Shown one piece after another: positions 6,097 to 15,133 of a DNA stretch of 41,509 nt; within the stretch, counting starts at the first letter, position 1, and each line of letters begins with the position of its first letter. The notes beneath the pieces were generated by a model that was not told where the DNA came from, did no database searches, and saw only the letters and a program-made list of their open reading frames with translations. The translations under genes and the position numbers were made by a program. The stretch comes from a virus: the IMG/VR virus record IMGVR_UViG_3300028364_000020, positions 1 through 41,509 of that record, one strand, 5' to 3'.

Positions 6097-8616
6097 ATGA
6101 CAGATAAACAACGTGAAGATTTAACGGAAGATTTAAAAAAACAAGCTGAATTAGAGAGAGAAATAGGTTCTAGTATTGAGGCCTATCTTGACAAAATGAA
6201 AGAATATAAAAAAATTCTTTCAGAAATAAACAAAAACAGAAAAAGAGAAGCTGAATTAGCGAAAATTATTGAGGATGCTGGTGCTAGTGGAAATGAGGAA
6301 GCTCAAATAAAGCTTGGCATCTTGAAAAATCAGACCAGTCTGATGGAAAAGCAAGCTGCTATAAATGGAAACGCACTAGCCTCAATAAGTAAACAAGGTT
6401 TAGTTTCTGCTAAAATTTTTGGTGGTTTAGGTAAAGCAATTGCTGGTTTACCACAAACTATAAAAAAGGTTTATTCATCGTTACAAGCATCAAAACTATT
6501 TGACTTAGATAAAGCGATTAAACAATCAGCTTTATCCATGGGTGTTTTAAGTGGTCAAAGTGGTGGGTTTAGAACAACAATTAAAGCGGCATCATTTGAG
6601 ACAAATAAAATTGGTATAGGCATTGAGAAAATGGCTAAAATGCAGTCCGACTATAGTGAAGAACTTGGAAGGTCGGTCCAATTAAGTAGTGATAGTTTAA
6701 TTGCTATGGGTAGGCTTGCTGCTGCAACTGCGTTAGGTGTTGAAGGGGCTTCTAAATTAAGTGCTGAAATGGACCAACAAGGTCTTTCAGCACAAAAAAC
6801 TAGTGAGTTCATTGAGCAAGCAATGAATGATGCTAGTGCAATGGGTTTAAATGCAAGTAAAGTCGTTAAAAACATTGCGAATAATACTAAAATGCTAAAT
6901 CGCTATAATTTCCAAGGTGGTGTTAAAGGTTTAGCGACTATGGCTAAAACTGTAGCAAAACTGGGTGTCGGGATGGAATTTGCATCAAATTTTGCAGATA
7001 AATTATTTAATGTTGAAGGAGCGGTAGATATGTCAGCCCAATTACAAGTTATGGGTGGTGAATGGGCTAAATTAGGTGACCCATTTCGTTTGATGTACAT
7101 GGCTCGTAATGATATGGCAGGTTTGACTAAAGAATTAGGTAACGCTGCCGCTGCATCCGCACATTTTAACGAAAACGGGGAAATACAAATAGGTGCTAAA
7201 GAAATGCATAAATTAAGAATAATAGCAGAACAAACTGGTGCTTCGTATGACGATTTAGTCACAGCTGGTAAGAATGCTTTTAAATTAAAAAGTATTGGTA
7301 GTCAAATATTTGCGGGTGCTTCAGATGAAGAAAGAGAATTTATTTCAAATATGTCTGAAATAAATGATGGTAAAGCAACGGTTATGATTAATAGTAGCCC
7401 AACTTTAATTAATCAATTAAATAAAGGAACGGTAAATGCTTTAATGAAAGAACAAGAAAGTCTTAATGAAAGAGCTAAAAATGCCAGGACTTTTGACGAT
7501 GCTTTAAATAACACAATAAATGGTATAAAACAGTTTTTACTTCCAATAATCGAAGTAATGAACACAAAGTTAATACCAAAATTGGATAGTTTTGTTGATA
7601 GGTTTGAAAAAGGAAAGTTTGGTGAAAAAATAGAGAAAATAGCTACTGTGGTTGGAGAGTTTATTTCAGTTGTTGGTGGGTTTATGATAGACAACCCTAT
7701 TAAGTCAGCTATTGCGTTATTCTTAGCTGATAAACTAAAATGGATTAGTAGTGGAATGCTATTGGGTACTGGATTTAACAAGGTAGCTAGTGTTGGTGGT
7801 GCTCCTGGGGGTGATATTACTGATGCGTTAAGCAACGGTAGAGGTAACGGTAAAGGTTTTAATATGAAGAGAACCACCGATGCTTTTAAGGGTGGTGGTA
7901 TGAAAGGTGGTATGAAATCTTTAGGTAGACAAGCTAGTTCATCAATGAAAGGATTAGGTGGTGGAAAAGGATTATTAAAAGGTTTAGGAAAAGCTTCTGG
8001 TGTTTTATCAATTGCTGGTGCTGGAATGGATGGATATGAAAACTTAACAAGCGATAAATTAGATACTGGTGAAGCTTTAGCTAAAACTCTAGACCAAAAT
8101 AAATTTATGGCTAGTGGTGCGGCTATTGGTGCTCTATTTGGTGGCGTTGGGGCAATTCCTGGTGCTGGAATCGGTGCTTTGATTGATTGGGCGGTGAATT
8201 CAGCTGGTGGTGATGATGCTTTGATTGGGAACCACATTGGAAGTGGTTATGGTGATAAAGGTCAAGCTTTGAATGATGGGATTATTGGTAGTCCTACTAA
8301 TAAACTTGGTTCTGATTTTTCAAAAGGACGTGGAATAATTCAAGGTGGTAAAATAACACCAATTGATAACAAAGATGACTTATTAGCTATGAAACCAGGT
8401 GGAATTGTTGACCAAGTATCTAAAAATCAAGGTAGTACTGTAATTACACATAAATTTGATGACTTGAAAGTGAGTGGAGAAATAAAAATAACTATACCAG
8501 ATAATCCAGGAATAGCAATAGACCTAATGAAAGACCCAAATTTTGTAAGGGAAATAACCGTTGCTATTCAATCTCAACTTGAAAGGAATATAAATGGAGG
8601 AAAAAATAAAGGATAA
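6097..8616 (+). CDS. Tail tape measure protein
   Basis: 839 residues. The first 100 residues form a Lys/Glu-rich coiled coil. Long Ala/Gly/Ser/Met-rich helical stretches follow (for example A-A-A-T-A-L-G-V-E-G-A-S), then a hydrophobic stretch near 525-560 and a Gly-rich region near 570-640. A second hydrophobic, glycine-zipper-like segment near 670-710 (A-A-I-G-A-L-F-G-G-V-G-A-I-P-G-A-G-I-G-A) could insert in the host membrane. Composition, length and position after the gp26/gp51-type chaperones all point to the tape measure; T4 gp29 is 590 residues, so this tail may be longer. Its C-terminus overlaps a tiny ORF, and the TnpB cassette then separates it from the baseplate genes. Confidence 0.8.
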   Translation: MTDKQREDLTEDLKKQAELEREIGSSIEAYLDKMKEYKKILSEINKNRKREAELAKIIEDAGASGNEEAQIKLGILKNQTSLMEKQAAINGNALASISKQGLVSAKIFGGLGKAIAGLPQTIKKVYSSLQASKLFDLDKAIKQSALSMGVLSGQSGGFRTTIKAASFETNKIGIGIEKMAKMQSDYSEELGRSVQLSSDSLIAMGRLAAATALGVEGASKLSAEMDQQGLSAQKTSEFIEQAMNDASAMGLNASKVVKNIANNTKMLNRYNFQGGVKGLATMAKTVAKLGVGMEFASNFADKLFNVEGAVDMSAQLQVMGGEWAKLGDPFRLMYMARNDMAGLTKELGNAAAASAHFNENGEIQIGAKEMHKLRIIAEQTGASYDDLVTAGKNAFKLKSIGSQIFAGASDEEREFISNMSEINDGKATVMINSSPTLINQLNKGTVNALMKEQESLNERAKNARTFDDALNNTINGIKQFLLPIIEVMNTKLIPKLDSFVDRFEKGKFGEKIEKIATVVGEFISVVGGFMIDNPIKSAIALFLADKLKWISSGMLLGTGFNKVASVGGAPGGDITDALSNGRGNGKGFNMKRTTDAFKGGGMKGGMKSLGRQASSSMKGLGGGKGLLKGLGKASGVLSIAGAGMDGYENLTSDKLDTGEALAKTLDQNKFMASGAAIGALFGGVGAIPGAGIGALIDWAVNSAGGDDALIGNHIGSGYGDKGQALNDGIIGSPTNKLGSDFSKGRGIIQGGKITPIDNKDDLLAMKPGGIVDQVSKNQGSTVITHKFDDLKVSGEIKITIPDNPGIAIDLMKDPNFVREITVAIQSQLERNINGGKNKG

Positions 8617-8674
8617 ATCTATTGAAAATCAATTACTTATGTTTTTTAATAAAATAAATGAAAATAATATATAA
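8594..8674 (+). CDS. Possible 26-residue ORF overlapping the tape-measure end
   Basis: An ATG at 8594 opens a Lys/Asn-rich 26-codon frame that overlaps the tape-measure stop and ends where the AT-repeat region begins. It may be a small gene or the stump of a gene cut by the insertion of the TnpB cassette. No homology is claimed. Confidence 0.25.
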   Translation: MEEKIKDKSIENQLLMFFNKINENNI

Positions 8675-8680
8675 ATATAC

Positions 8681-8711
8681 TTGTTTATTTAAAAAAAAAA
8701 TCGTAATTTTG
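8681..8711 (+). promoter_or_regulatory. Bacteroidetes-type promoter for the RHH-tnpB operon
   Basis: TTG (8681-8683), a 20-base spacer and TAATTTTG (8704-8711) match the host-type consensus. The first gene begins 300 bases downstream, so the transcript would have a long leader containing the AT repeats. Confidence 0.5.
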
Positions 8712-8712
8712 T

Positions 8713-8788
<76 letters not shown>

Positions 8789-9015
8789 TATAAAAAATAA
8801 TAAATAATTAGTTATAAACTTTTTATTTATTATTTTTTTTTATATTTCTTCCAATTAATTAACTATTTATTTTTTAAAAAACTGATATAGTATAGTATTG
8901 TTAACGTAGTTAATAAAACATATAAAAATATATAATATTGTCATTCAGATAAAACTTATTTTTAAAATAAAATATATTTTTTTGTCTTTTTCATTTTATC
9001 TATATATTTATTAAT

Positions 9016-9165
9016 GTGGATACAAAAATAAATAAAACAAACGAAATTCATTTAAGAATCACGGATTCTGTTAAAACTGAATTGCAGAAATATTGTTTGG
9101 AAAACAATATTGGTATGTCTAAATTAATTACTAAATTGATTATAAAAGAATTAGAAAATAAATAA
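9016..9165 (+). CDS. Small ribbon-helix-helix protein coupled to tnpB
   Basis: A 49-codon frame starts at GTG 9016. Residues 10-16, EIHLRIT, would form the DNA-contacting beta strand. They are followed by helix A (D-S-V-K-T-E-L-Q-K-Y-C-L-E-N-N) and the turn plus helix B (G-M-S-K-L-I-T-K-L-I-I-K-E-L), the arrangement of Arc/CopG-type dimeric repressors. The stop overlaps the tnpB start (TAATG, one shared base), so the two are translationally coupled. Likely role: autoregulation of the cassette or of neighbouring late genes, by analogy with other RHH proteins. The overlapping ATG at 9014 is in another frame and cannot serve as the start. Confidence 0.65.
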   Translation: MDTKINKTNEIHLRITDSVKTELQKYCLENNIGMSKLITKLIIKELENK

Positions 9166-10331
9166 TGATTAGGACCTCTAAACATATTATATCAAATGCT
9201 AGTCAAGGGAAGCGAGCTTCCCTTGACCAACTATTTATTGATTATAAACATGATTTAGAAATATATATTAATTATATAATAGAAGGTATATTACCCCTTA
9301 AACCTAATTTATCTAGTAAATTACTTCCTACAGAAGTAATAAAACATAGTAGATATAAACAAATAATTTATAAACAAGCATCAGAAATTATAAGAAGTCA
9401 ATTAGATAAAAGCAAAAAGAAAAGATATTCATCATATAAAAAAACATATGCATATATGATGAAGAATCATCCTGATTCTTCATTCTGTAAAACTAAATTT
9501 TCTGACTTATCATTAAATAATATATTAAAAACTAAATATTTCACTAAACCTAATCTAAATAATGTTAGTATTAATTTAGATGAAAGATTTTTTAACATAC
9601 AAAATGGGAACCATTTTGATAACTTTGTTAATCTTAAATTACCTTATTTTAATGAAAAGGGCACTCGTGCCCTACAAATAAATATACCATTTAATCATCA
9701 TAAACATTCAAACCAATTTAAACATAATACATTTAAATTAAGAAATAACATACAAATTAAGAAGGTAAAAAATAATTATTATATTGCATTAATTTGGGAA
9801 AAAGAGATTGATATTAAAACCAATGGCAAAGCCATTGGAATTGATATGGGTTATAAAAAATTAATTGTTACATCTGATAATCAAGTTATTAATGGTGATT
9901 TAAGTGATATATATTCTAAGATAAGTAGATGTAAACAAGGTAGTAATGGATTTAAACGAAGTTTAAATCATAGAGATAATGAAATAAATAGATTATGTAA
10001 TTTAATTAACATCGAAGATGTTAATTATATAATAATAGAAGATTTAGTATCAGTTAAGACTGGTAAAAAATATTTTACAAATAAAATACAAAGATGGTCT
10101 TACGCCAAGACCATTGATAAAATAAATAGAATATGTGAGGATAACGGTATTATGCTGGTGAAGGTTTCACCAGCATATACCTCACAAACATGTTCTAGTT
10201 GCGGTCATGTAGATAAGAAGTCTCGCCAAGGCGAGACCTTCAAATGTACAAGTTGTAAATATGAAATAGATGCAGATTATAATGCAAGTATTAATATTTA
10301 TGATAGAGGGATTTATAGTTCCTCTAACTAA
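9165..10331 (+). CDS. tnpB: TnpB-family RNA-guided nuclease, catalytic residues intact
   Basis: 388 residues. The RuvC motifs are in order: G-I-D-M-G-Y (D227), I-I-I-E-D-L (E292) and D-A-D-Y-N-A-S-I-N-I (D369/D371). A zinc ribbon at C343, C346, C361 and C364 lies between the second and third. The N-terminal 200 residues are Lys/Tyr/Ile-rich, as in the REC/WED half of TnpB. The full D-E-D set predicts an active nuclease, unlike nuclease-dead TnpB-derived repressors. TnpB proteins use an omega RNA that usually overlaps the gene's 3' end and the transposon's right end. Only 63 AT-rich bases follow before the next gene, so any guide would reach toward the baseplate gene. No tnpA is present. The gene holds about eleven strong hairpins, listed separately. 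Confidence 0.85.
   Translation: MIRTSKHIISNASQGKRASLDQLFIDYKHDLEIYINYIIEGILPLKPNLSSKLLPTEVIKHSRYKQIIYKQASEIIRSQLDKSKKKRYSSYKKTYAYMMKNHPDSSFCKTKFSDLSLNNILKTKYFTKPNLNNVSINLDERFFNIQNGNHFDNFVNLKLPYFNEKGTRALQINIPFNHHKHSNQFKHNTFKLRNNIQIKKVKNNYYIALIWEKEIDIKTNGKAIGIDMGYKKLIVTSDNQVINGDLSDIYSKISRCKQGSNGFKRSLNHRDNEINRLCNLINIEDVNYIIIEDLVSVKTGKKYFTNKIQRWSYAKTIDKINRICEDNGIMLVKVSPAYTSQTCSSCGHVDKKSRQGETFKCTSCKYEIDADYNASINIYDRGIYSSSN
9202..10237 (+). repeat. Eleven short inverted repeats within tnpB
   Basis: Perfect stems lie at 9202-9227 (12 bp), 9320-9340 (8), 9459-9483 (11), 9600-9618 (8), 9658-9673 (7), 9820-9838 (8), 9949-9969 (9), 10003-10027 (11), 10094-10114 (8), 10151-10177 (12) and 10220-10237 (8). 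Loops are 2-5 bases; three of them are GAA. Several stems are much richer in G/C than the gene around them. Confidence 0.85.
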
Positions 10332-10371
10332 AAAAAACTAAATTTATATATTTTTATATGAAATTAGTAAC

Positions 10372-10379
10372 TATTTATA
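10372..10379 (+). promoter_or_regulatory. TATTTATA motif before baseplate gene
   Basis: A copy of the recurrent motif lies 15 bases before the ATG at 10395. It would restart transcription of the late genes downstream of the TnpB cassette. Confidence 0.45.
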
Positions 10380-10394
10380 TAAAAATAAATATTT

Positions 10395-13300
10395 ATGCCA
10401 ATTTACTATAATACAGCATCTCCTTCATATTCAACAAAAAATACAATAAATGGTGTTACAGTTGATTACGGGATTAGGGATTTTTTATTAAATTTAAATC
10501 TCCCCCCAAGCTATCCTACTATTTCAACTTCTTTAAATGGTAGTCCAAGGATTGGTGAACCATTATTGGATTTAACCGTAAATAATAATGTTAACGTAAT
10601 TCCTAATTTTTTACCATTAGAAACAAATGGTATTATTTTCAAGGATAACAACATTTCCGTAAACACTTTCCAAAATACAGCATCAACAGCAAATGATTTA
10701 TTAGGTGTTCAATATTTACCTTCAAATCCAGATTCAAATTGGCCAAATACACCAATATCTTATCCAATTGGTGTTAACGAAAGTATTATTGAATATGGTT
10801 TATTAGCTAAAACTAAGTTAGCTGAAACAAAAAATAAAAATCTTAAAAAGAACTTATATAAAGATGAATCACAACAATTAGATGTAGCTGATTTTATCGT
10901 CAATGACCAAGTAAATTTTACAAACCAAATATCTGGTTATTTAGATGAAAAAGGTGGTTTGAATATTGGTGGTGGGGGTGCGATAAAAACAGCAAATATC
11001 ATTGGTAGTGTTTTAAGTGGACAAGGATTGGGTTTTGGTAGTGGTGGTTTAACTACTAGTTTTAATATTAGGTCTTCAATAGCTGGTAGATTACTAGGTG
11101 CAACTGGGATTATCAATGATACCAAACTTGGCATGGTTGGTGGACAACAATTAGCCTTAGCTTTAGCTAATAATGCAGCATTTAATGTTCAACAAGAACT
11201 ATTGGGTGCTTTAAATGTTAAAGACAATATTTTAAGTCTTATTAAAGGCGATGGATTAGTCGGTTTAAGACCTACTTATAAGATTACGGTACCAAGTACT
11301 ACTGGTGGACGAATTTTGGACACAGCGGGCAAAATACTAGGCTTTACGATACCAAGAAGTTATTTAGGTGATGCTGGTTCTATTTTTCAAACAGAAAATG
11401 GGGATTCAGAGAATATTGATAGAGCAAATGAGATGCTTAAATATACTGGTAGTGGTCAAGCATTGGCGTTAATTAGTAATTTTAAAGCCAACTTAGATGG
11501 TATTAGTAACGGTGGGGTAGACTCACCTTTAAATAGTGTATTTAGAAGCGGCTATAGTCCAGCTTATTCAAATAATAAGGGAGATTATTCCAAAGACGCA
11601 ATATCTTCACCAAACCTTTATGCTTACAGTAACGGACAAGGACATTTTGTTAATTTATTGAGTAGTATGGAGTTTGGGGTTACTGGTGGTGTTATACCAA
11701 GTTTAAGTTATAATAGAGAACAAAAAGTAATAGAGTCTGGATTTTTAAGCCCAGAAGAAATAGGTGCTGGACCAAGAGGTAATAGTGGATACGAAAACAG
11801 AAAAGTAAGTGATGTTAACTTTACTTGGACATCTACAAATGGTGAGGCTGTAAATACCATAAATGAACTAATATTACCAGATAATTTTAGATTTATACAA
11901 GATATAATTGGTCGAAATGATGAACTTGTAGGTGATAGAAAATCTTTATTAATTAAAACCCAAAAACTATTCAACAGTAAAGGTATGATTAATATCATTA
12001 CAGCTAAAGGGGATATGGATAAAAAATCATCTCAAATACAGACAGCCAACGGTAAAGGTTTTTCCAAAGGTAATGCAGTATTAAAAGCTTCATTATTTAA
12101 CGAACAAGGTAGATATAAAGGTGAAGAGAACATATCAGCTAATGATACTTATTGTAGAAGTTGGACCACTCTTGATAGATACGATAGAGTTAAAAAGTTA
12201 GTTAGAAGTGGTACCGATGGTATTGATAATAAGGGTGCAACTACAGTAAACGGAATTAATACTACAGTTCCATATCGTAATAATACTCAAGGGTCAATAT
12301 TAAGTGAATTTGGTATTCCAAAAATAACACCTTACACTGATGACATACCTACAGACCCAAAACAATATATGTTTTCTATTGAAAACCTTGCTTGGGCTGA
12401 TAGTAATACTTTATTGCCTAGGTCAGAGCGTGGCCCAGGAGACCTACTAACTGGTAAAAAAGGTAGAATCATGTGGTTTCCACCATATAATATTAACTTT
12501 AGTGAAAATAGTAGTTTAAGTTGGGAAACAAGTAATTTTATTGGGCGTGGAGAACCAATATACACTTACAATAATACTGAAAGAACAGGTAATTTATCAT
12601 TTCAAATTATTGTTGACCACCCTAGTTATATAAATAGTTTTAGAGGGGAAGAAGGACCAGATGACAGTTATATGGCTTCATTTTGGGCTGGATGTATTGA
12701 CCCAGATAGTAAATTTAGTGAAAAATTAACACCATCCCAAATTAGCGATATAGTTAAATCAACACCAATAAATGAAGATGTTAAAGTTATTGAAGAAGAA
12801 GTGGTACCCACAGATATATCAGTTTATTTTCCTAACGATAACGCAGCTATTGAATTATTATATGAAAACGGTCTTAATAACAAAACAGATTCAACACCCA
12901 TAGATTATTCAGTCAATGAAAACGGTGAAGACCAAGGACTTGGAAATTATATGGCTAATTACACCCCTGGTGCCAGAAACAACAGCATCCAATCCGATGG
13001 TGAAGGTTGGCCAGACAGATATAATTTTGGGTTAAATTATTCTGAAAATATTGAAGAAAAACGAAGCCCAGCAACTTCACCAACAATTGTTTGTGCAGAT
13101 AGTCAAGTATTAAATGGTTATTTTGACCCTAAACTTGTTGAATTAATGACAAAACATTTAATTGAAGTATCACCAAACTTTATTGCTACGATAACTGGCT
13201 ATGCTAGTAGACAAGGAAATATTGTTTATAATAATAAATTAGCTAAAGATAGAGCAATTAATCTAAAGGAAGACATTAAACAAAGATGGTGGCCATCAAT

Positions 13301-14729
13301 AAAAGCTGGTTCACCTAAATTAACTGACGCTGACTTTGATAAAAGGTTTATTATTGGTGAAACGATAGAGATTCAATCAATTGGCTGCATTCCTTGCGAA
13401 GGAATACCAAAATTAAGACAAGCGGCAGAGTGTCCTACCGATTCATTAGCTTGTAAACAAGACAGGGTAGCCAAAGTATCGTTTATTTACAGTAAAGACA
13501 TTGCTGGTGAAGACTTACCTAAAAAAGAAGTAATTAATGACGATAATAACAATAGAAGAATAAATAATAAAATAAGTGGTAAATATTACAATGAAACTTT
13601 ATATTTTGACAAATTAACTGATGAAGACCCATTAGTGTTTGATAGTTTTAGACAAAAAATAAAATATTTTCACCCAGCTTTCCATTCGACTACACCAGAA
13701 GGATTAAATTCTAGGTTAACTTTTTTATTACAATGTACTAGACAAGGACCAACTATGGAAGAACAAGGTGCGACAAATTTAGCATTTGGTAGACCACCGA
13801 TATGTATTTTAAGAATTGGTGATTTTTATAATACTAAAATAGTGATTGATAACGTTAGTATTGATTATGAGCCATTGGTTTGGGATTTAAATCCAGAGGG
13901 TATTGGTGTCCAACCAATGATTGCCAATGTTAGTATGAGTTTTAAATTTATTGGTGGTTCTACCCTTATGGGGCCAATTAACAAATTACAAAATGCGTTA
14001 TCGTTTAACTATTTTGCAAACACACAAGTTTACGACCCTAGAGCTGATTACATATCAAAAGATAAACCAATGATTGCCCCAGCTAAAGTTAGTGAGATAG
14101 CACCAGTAATTGATGAACCATTTAATGGGATTGAATTAGCAGGAGTCGAAATAGTTAATACATTTAGACCATGGTATTTACACAATGGAATAAAAGATAT
14201 ATCTGAAATAGAAAAAGATGAAAACGGTATGGAAATTATTGATAATGAAAATATAAATCAAGAAAAAGAAAATGAAACGGAAGTCTCACAAAGTGGTCAA
14301 TCGACATCAGTAAACACTGATTTAGAAGTTACTGTTAGTGATTATGATATTCTGAAAAATTTTTTAACGTTAAAAAAAGATTATTTTACGATTCAGATAA
14401 GTACATTTAACACTTTAGGTGGTAAATTTGGGTTTGATTCTAATCAAGAATTATCAAAAGAATATGACGTAAAAATAACTTTAAATTCTAATGTAACAAC
14501 AATGAATTCATTAGAATTAGTATCGTTTAAACTTAAAAATATTACAGAAGAAAACAATACGGTATTTTTATCTGAAGTAAAAAATTGGGGTGCTATTATA
14601 GGTGATTTCGCTATTGAACCAAGTAATAAATTAACTTTCGTTATTTCAATACCAGAATTAGATATAAAGTTTTTTTACGATAGAAAATATTTACGTGATT
14701 CAAAGACCTTGATTGATTTCGTAAATTAA
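10395..14729 (+). CDS. Large baseplate protein with OmpA-like domain
   Basis: 1444 residues. The N-terminal third is Asn/Gly/Ser-rich. Around 690-750 the sequence reads I-M-W-F-P-P-Y-N-I-N-F-S-E-N followed by E-R-T-G-N-L-S-F-Q-I-I-V-D-H-P, resembling the beta domain of contractile-injection-system tube/baseplate proteins that cap the tube. Residues about 895-1035 resemble an OmpA/MotB-type peptidoglycan-binding domain: I-T-G-Y-A-S-R-Q-G-N, then N-K-L-A-K-D-R-A-I-N-L-K. The C-terminal third has a second beta-rich structural region (P-I-C-I-L-R-I-G-D-F-Y). With gp53 and the hub downstream, the likely role is tail-tube initiation or the baseplate centre, with cell-wall contact through the OmpA-like domain. 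The exact T4 counterpart (gp48/gp54 position) is inferred only from order. Confidence 0.65.
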   Translation: MPIYYNTASPSYSTKNTINGVTVDYGIRDFLLNLNLPPSYPTISTSLNGSPRIGEPLLDLTVNNNVNVIPNFLPLETNGIIFKDNNISVNTFQNTASTANDLLGVQYLPSNPDSNWPNTPISYPIGVNESIIEYGLLAKTKLAETKNKNLKKNLYKDESQQLDVADFIVNDQVNFTNQISGYLDEKGGLNIGGGGAIKTANIIGSVLSGQGLGFGSGGLTTSFNIRSSIAGRLLGATGIINDTKLGMVGGQQLALALANNAAFNVQQELLGALNVKDNILSLIKGDGLVGLRPTYKITVPSTTGGRILDTAGKILGFTIPRSYLGDAGSIFQTENGDSENIDRANEMLKYTGSGQALALISNFKANLDGISNGGVDSPLNSVFRSGYSPAYSNNKGDYSKDAISSPNLYAYSNGQGHFVNLLSSMEFGVTGGVIPSLSYNREQKVIESGFLSPEEIGAGPRGNSGYENRKVSDVNFTWTSTNGEAVNTINELILPDNFRFIQDIIGRNDELVGDRKSLLIKTQKLFNSKGMINIITAKGDMDKKSSQIQTANGKGFSKGNAVLKASLFNEQGRYKGEENISANDTYCRSWTTLDRYDRVKKLVRSGTDGIDNKGATTVNGINTTVPYRNNTQGSILSEFGIPKITPYTDDIPTDPKQYMFSIENLAWADSNTLLPRSERGPGDLLTGKKGRIMWFPPYNINFSENSSLSWETSNFIGRGEPIYTYNNTERTGNLSFQIIVDHPSYINSFRGEEGPDDSYMASFWAGCIDPDSKFSEKLTPSQISDIVKSTPINEDVKVIEEEVVPTDISVYFPNDNAAIELLYENGLNNKTDSTPIDYSVNENGEDQGLGNYMANYTPGARNNSIQSDGEGWPDRYNFGLNYSENIEEKRSPATSPTIVCADSQVLNGYFDPKLVELMTKHLIEVSPNFIATITGYASRQGNIVYNNKLAKDRAINLKEDIKQRWWPSIKAGSPKLTDADFDKRFIIGETIEIQSIGCIPCEGIPKLRQAAECPTDSLACKQDRVAKVSFIYSKDIAGEDLPKKEVINDDNNNRRINNKISGKYYNETLYFDKLTDEDPLVFDSFRQKIKYFHPAFHSTTPEGLNSRLTFLLQCTRQGPTMEEQGATNLAFGRPPICILRIGDFYNTKIVIDNVSIDYEPLVWDLNPEGIGVQPMIANVSMSFKFIGGSTLMGPINKLQNALSFNYFANTQVYDPRADYISKDKPMIAPAKVSEIAPVIDEPFNGIELAGVEIVNTFRPWYLHNGIKDISEIEKDENGMEIIDNENINQEKENETEVSQSGQSTSVNTDLEVTVSDYDILKNFLTLKKDYFTIQISTFNTLGGKFGFDSNQELSKEYDVKITLNSNVTTMNSLELVSFKLKNITEENNTVFLSEVKNWGAIIGDFAIEPSNKLTFVISIPELDIKFFYDRKYLRDSKTLIDFVN

Positions 14730-14812
14730 TTTATAGGTTATAAAAAAGTAATCCATGATACTTGAGACAAAGCGTCCTTTATCTGGTACAACATGTTAAA
14801 AAAACAAATAAA

Positions 14813-15133
14813 ATGAACGAATATTTCGATAGATATAGTAGATTTAGAATTAATGAAAATATTTCACCAATTCCAGGTATTAAAATACCACTTTCTGGTG
14901 AAGATAAAAGTATGGTATATAAACAAGGCTTAACTAGACTTGACAAATTAAGTAATTTGTATTATAATAATCCGTATAGTGGTTGGCTAATCATGTTAGC
15001 CAATCCACAATACGGTGGGTTAGAATTTAACATACCAGATATGTCCATGATTAGGATTCCTTTCCCATTCGAAAGTGCAATCAATAGATACATGGGGGAA
15101 GTTAAAAATCATAAATTATTATATGGAGAATAA
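14813..15133 (+). CDS. gp53: Baseplate wedge subunit (gp53-like)
   Basis: 106 residues when started at ATG 14813, which follows an A-rich leader. The frame is open further upstream, but the extra residues look non-coding. The core, Y-N-N-P-Y-S-G-W-L-I-M-L-A-N-P-Q-Y-G-G followed by a short L-x-I-P-x-x-x-x-I-R-I-P-F-P stretch, is the pattern of gp53/LysM-like baseplate wedge proteins. It is shorter than T4 gp53 (196). The last 11 bases overlap the start of the hub gene, which suggests translational coupling. Confidence 0.6.
   Translation: MNEYFDRYSRFRINENISPIPGIKIPLSGEDKSMVYKQGLTRLDKLSNLYYNNPYSGWLIMLANPQYGGLEFNIPDMSMIRIPFPFESAINRYMGEVKNHKLLYGE

Noticed and set aside
7413-8237. Long open frame of 274 codons on the minus strand inside the tape measure gene
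   Set aside because: Its Pro/Ala/Ile-rich translation mirrors the Gly/Ala-rich tape measure codons on the other strand. It has no leader or family features and is a shadow.
10332-10394. Complete omega RNA or transposon right end after tnpB
   Set aside because: The gap is only 63 AT-rich bases with weak, imperfect hairpins; no defined end or guide boundary could be recognised by eye.
14762-14812. Extended N-terminus of the gp53-like protein
   Set aside because: The extra 17 codons look like leader sequence, lack an ATG start and precede a well-placed ATG after an A-rich stretch.
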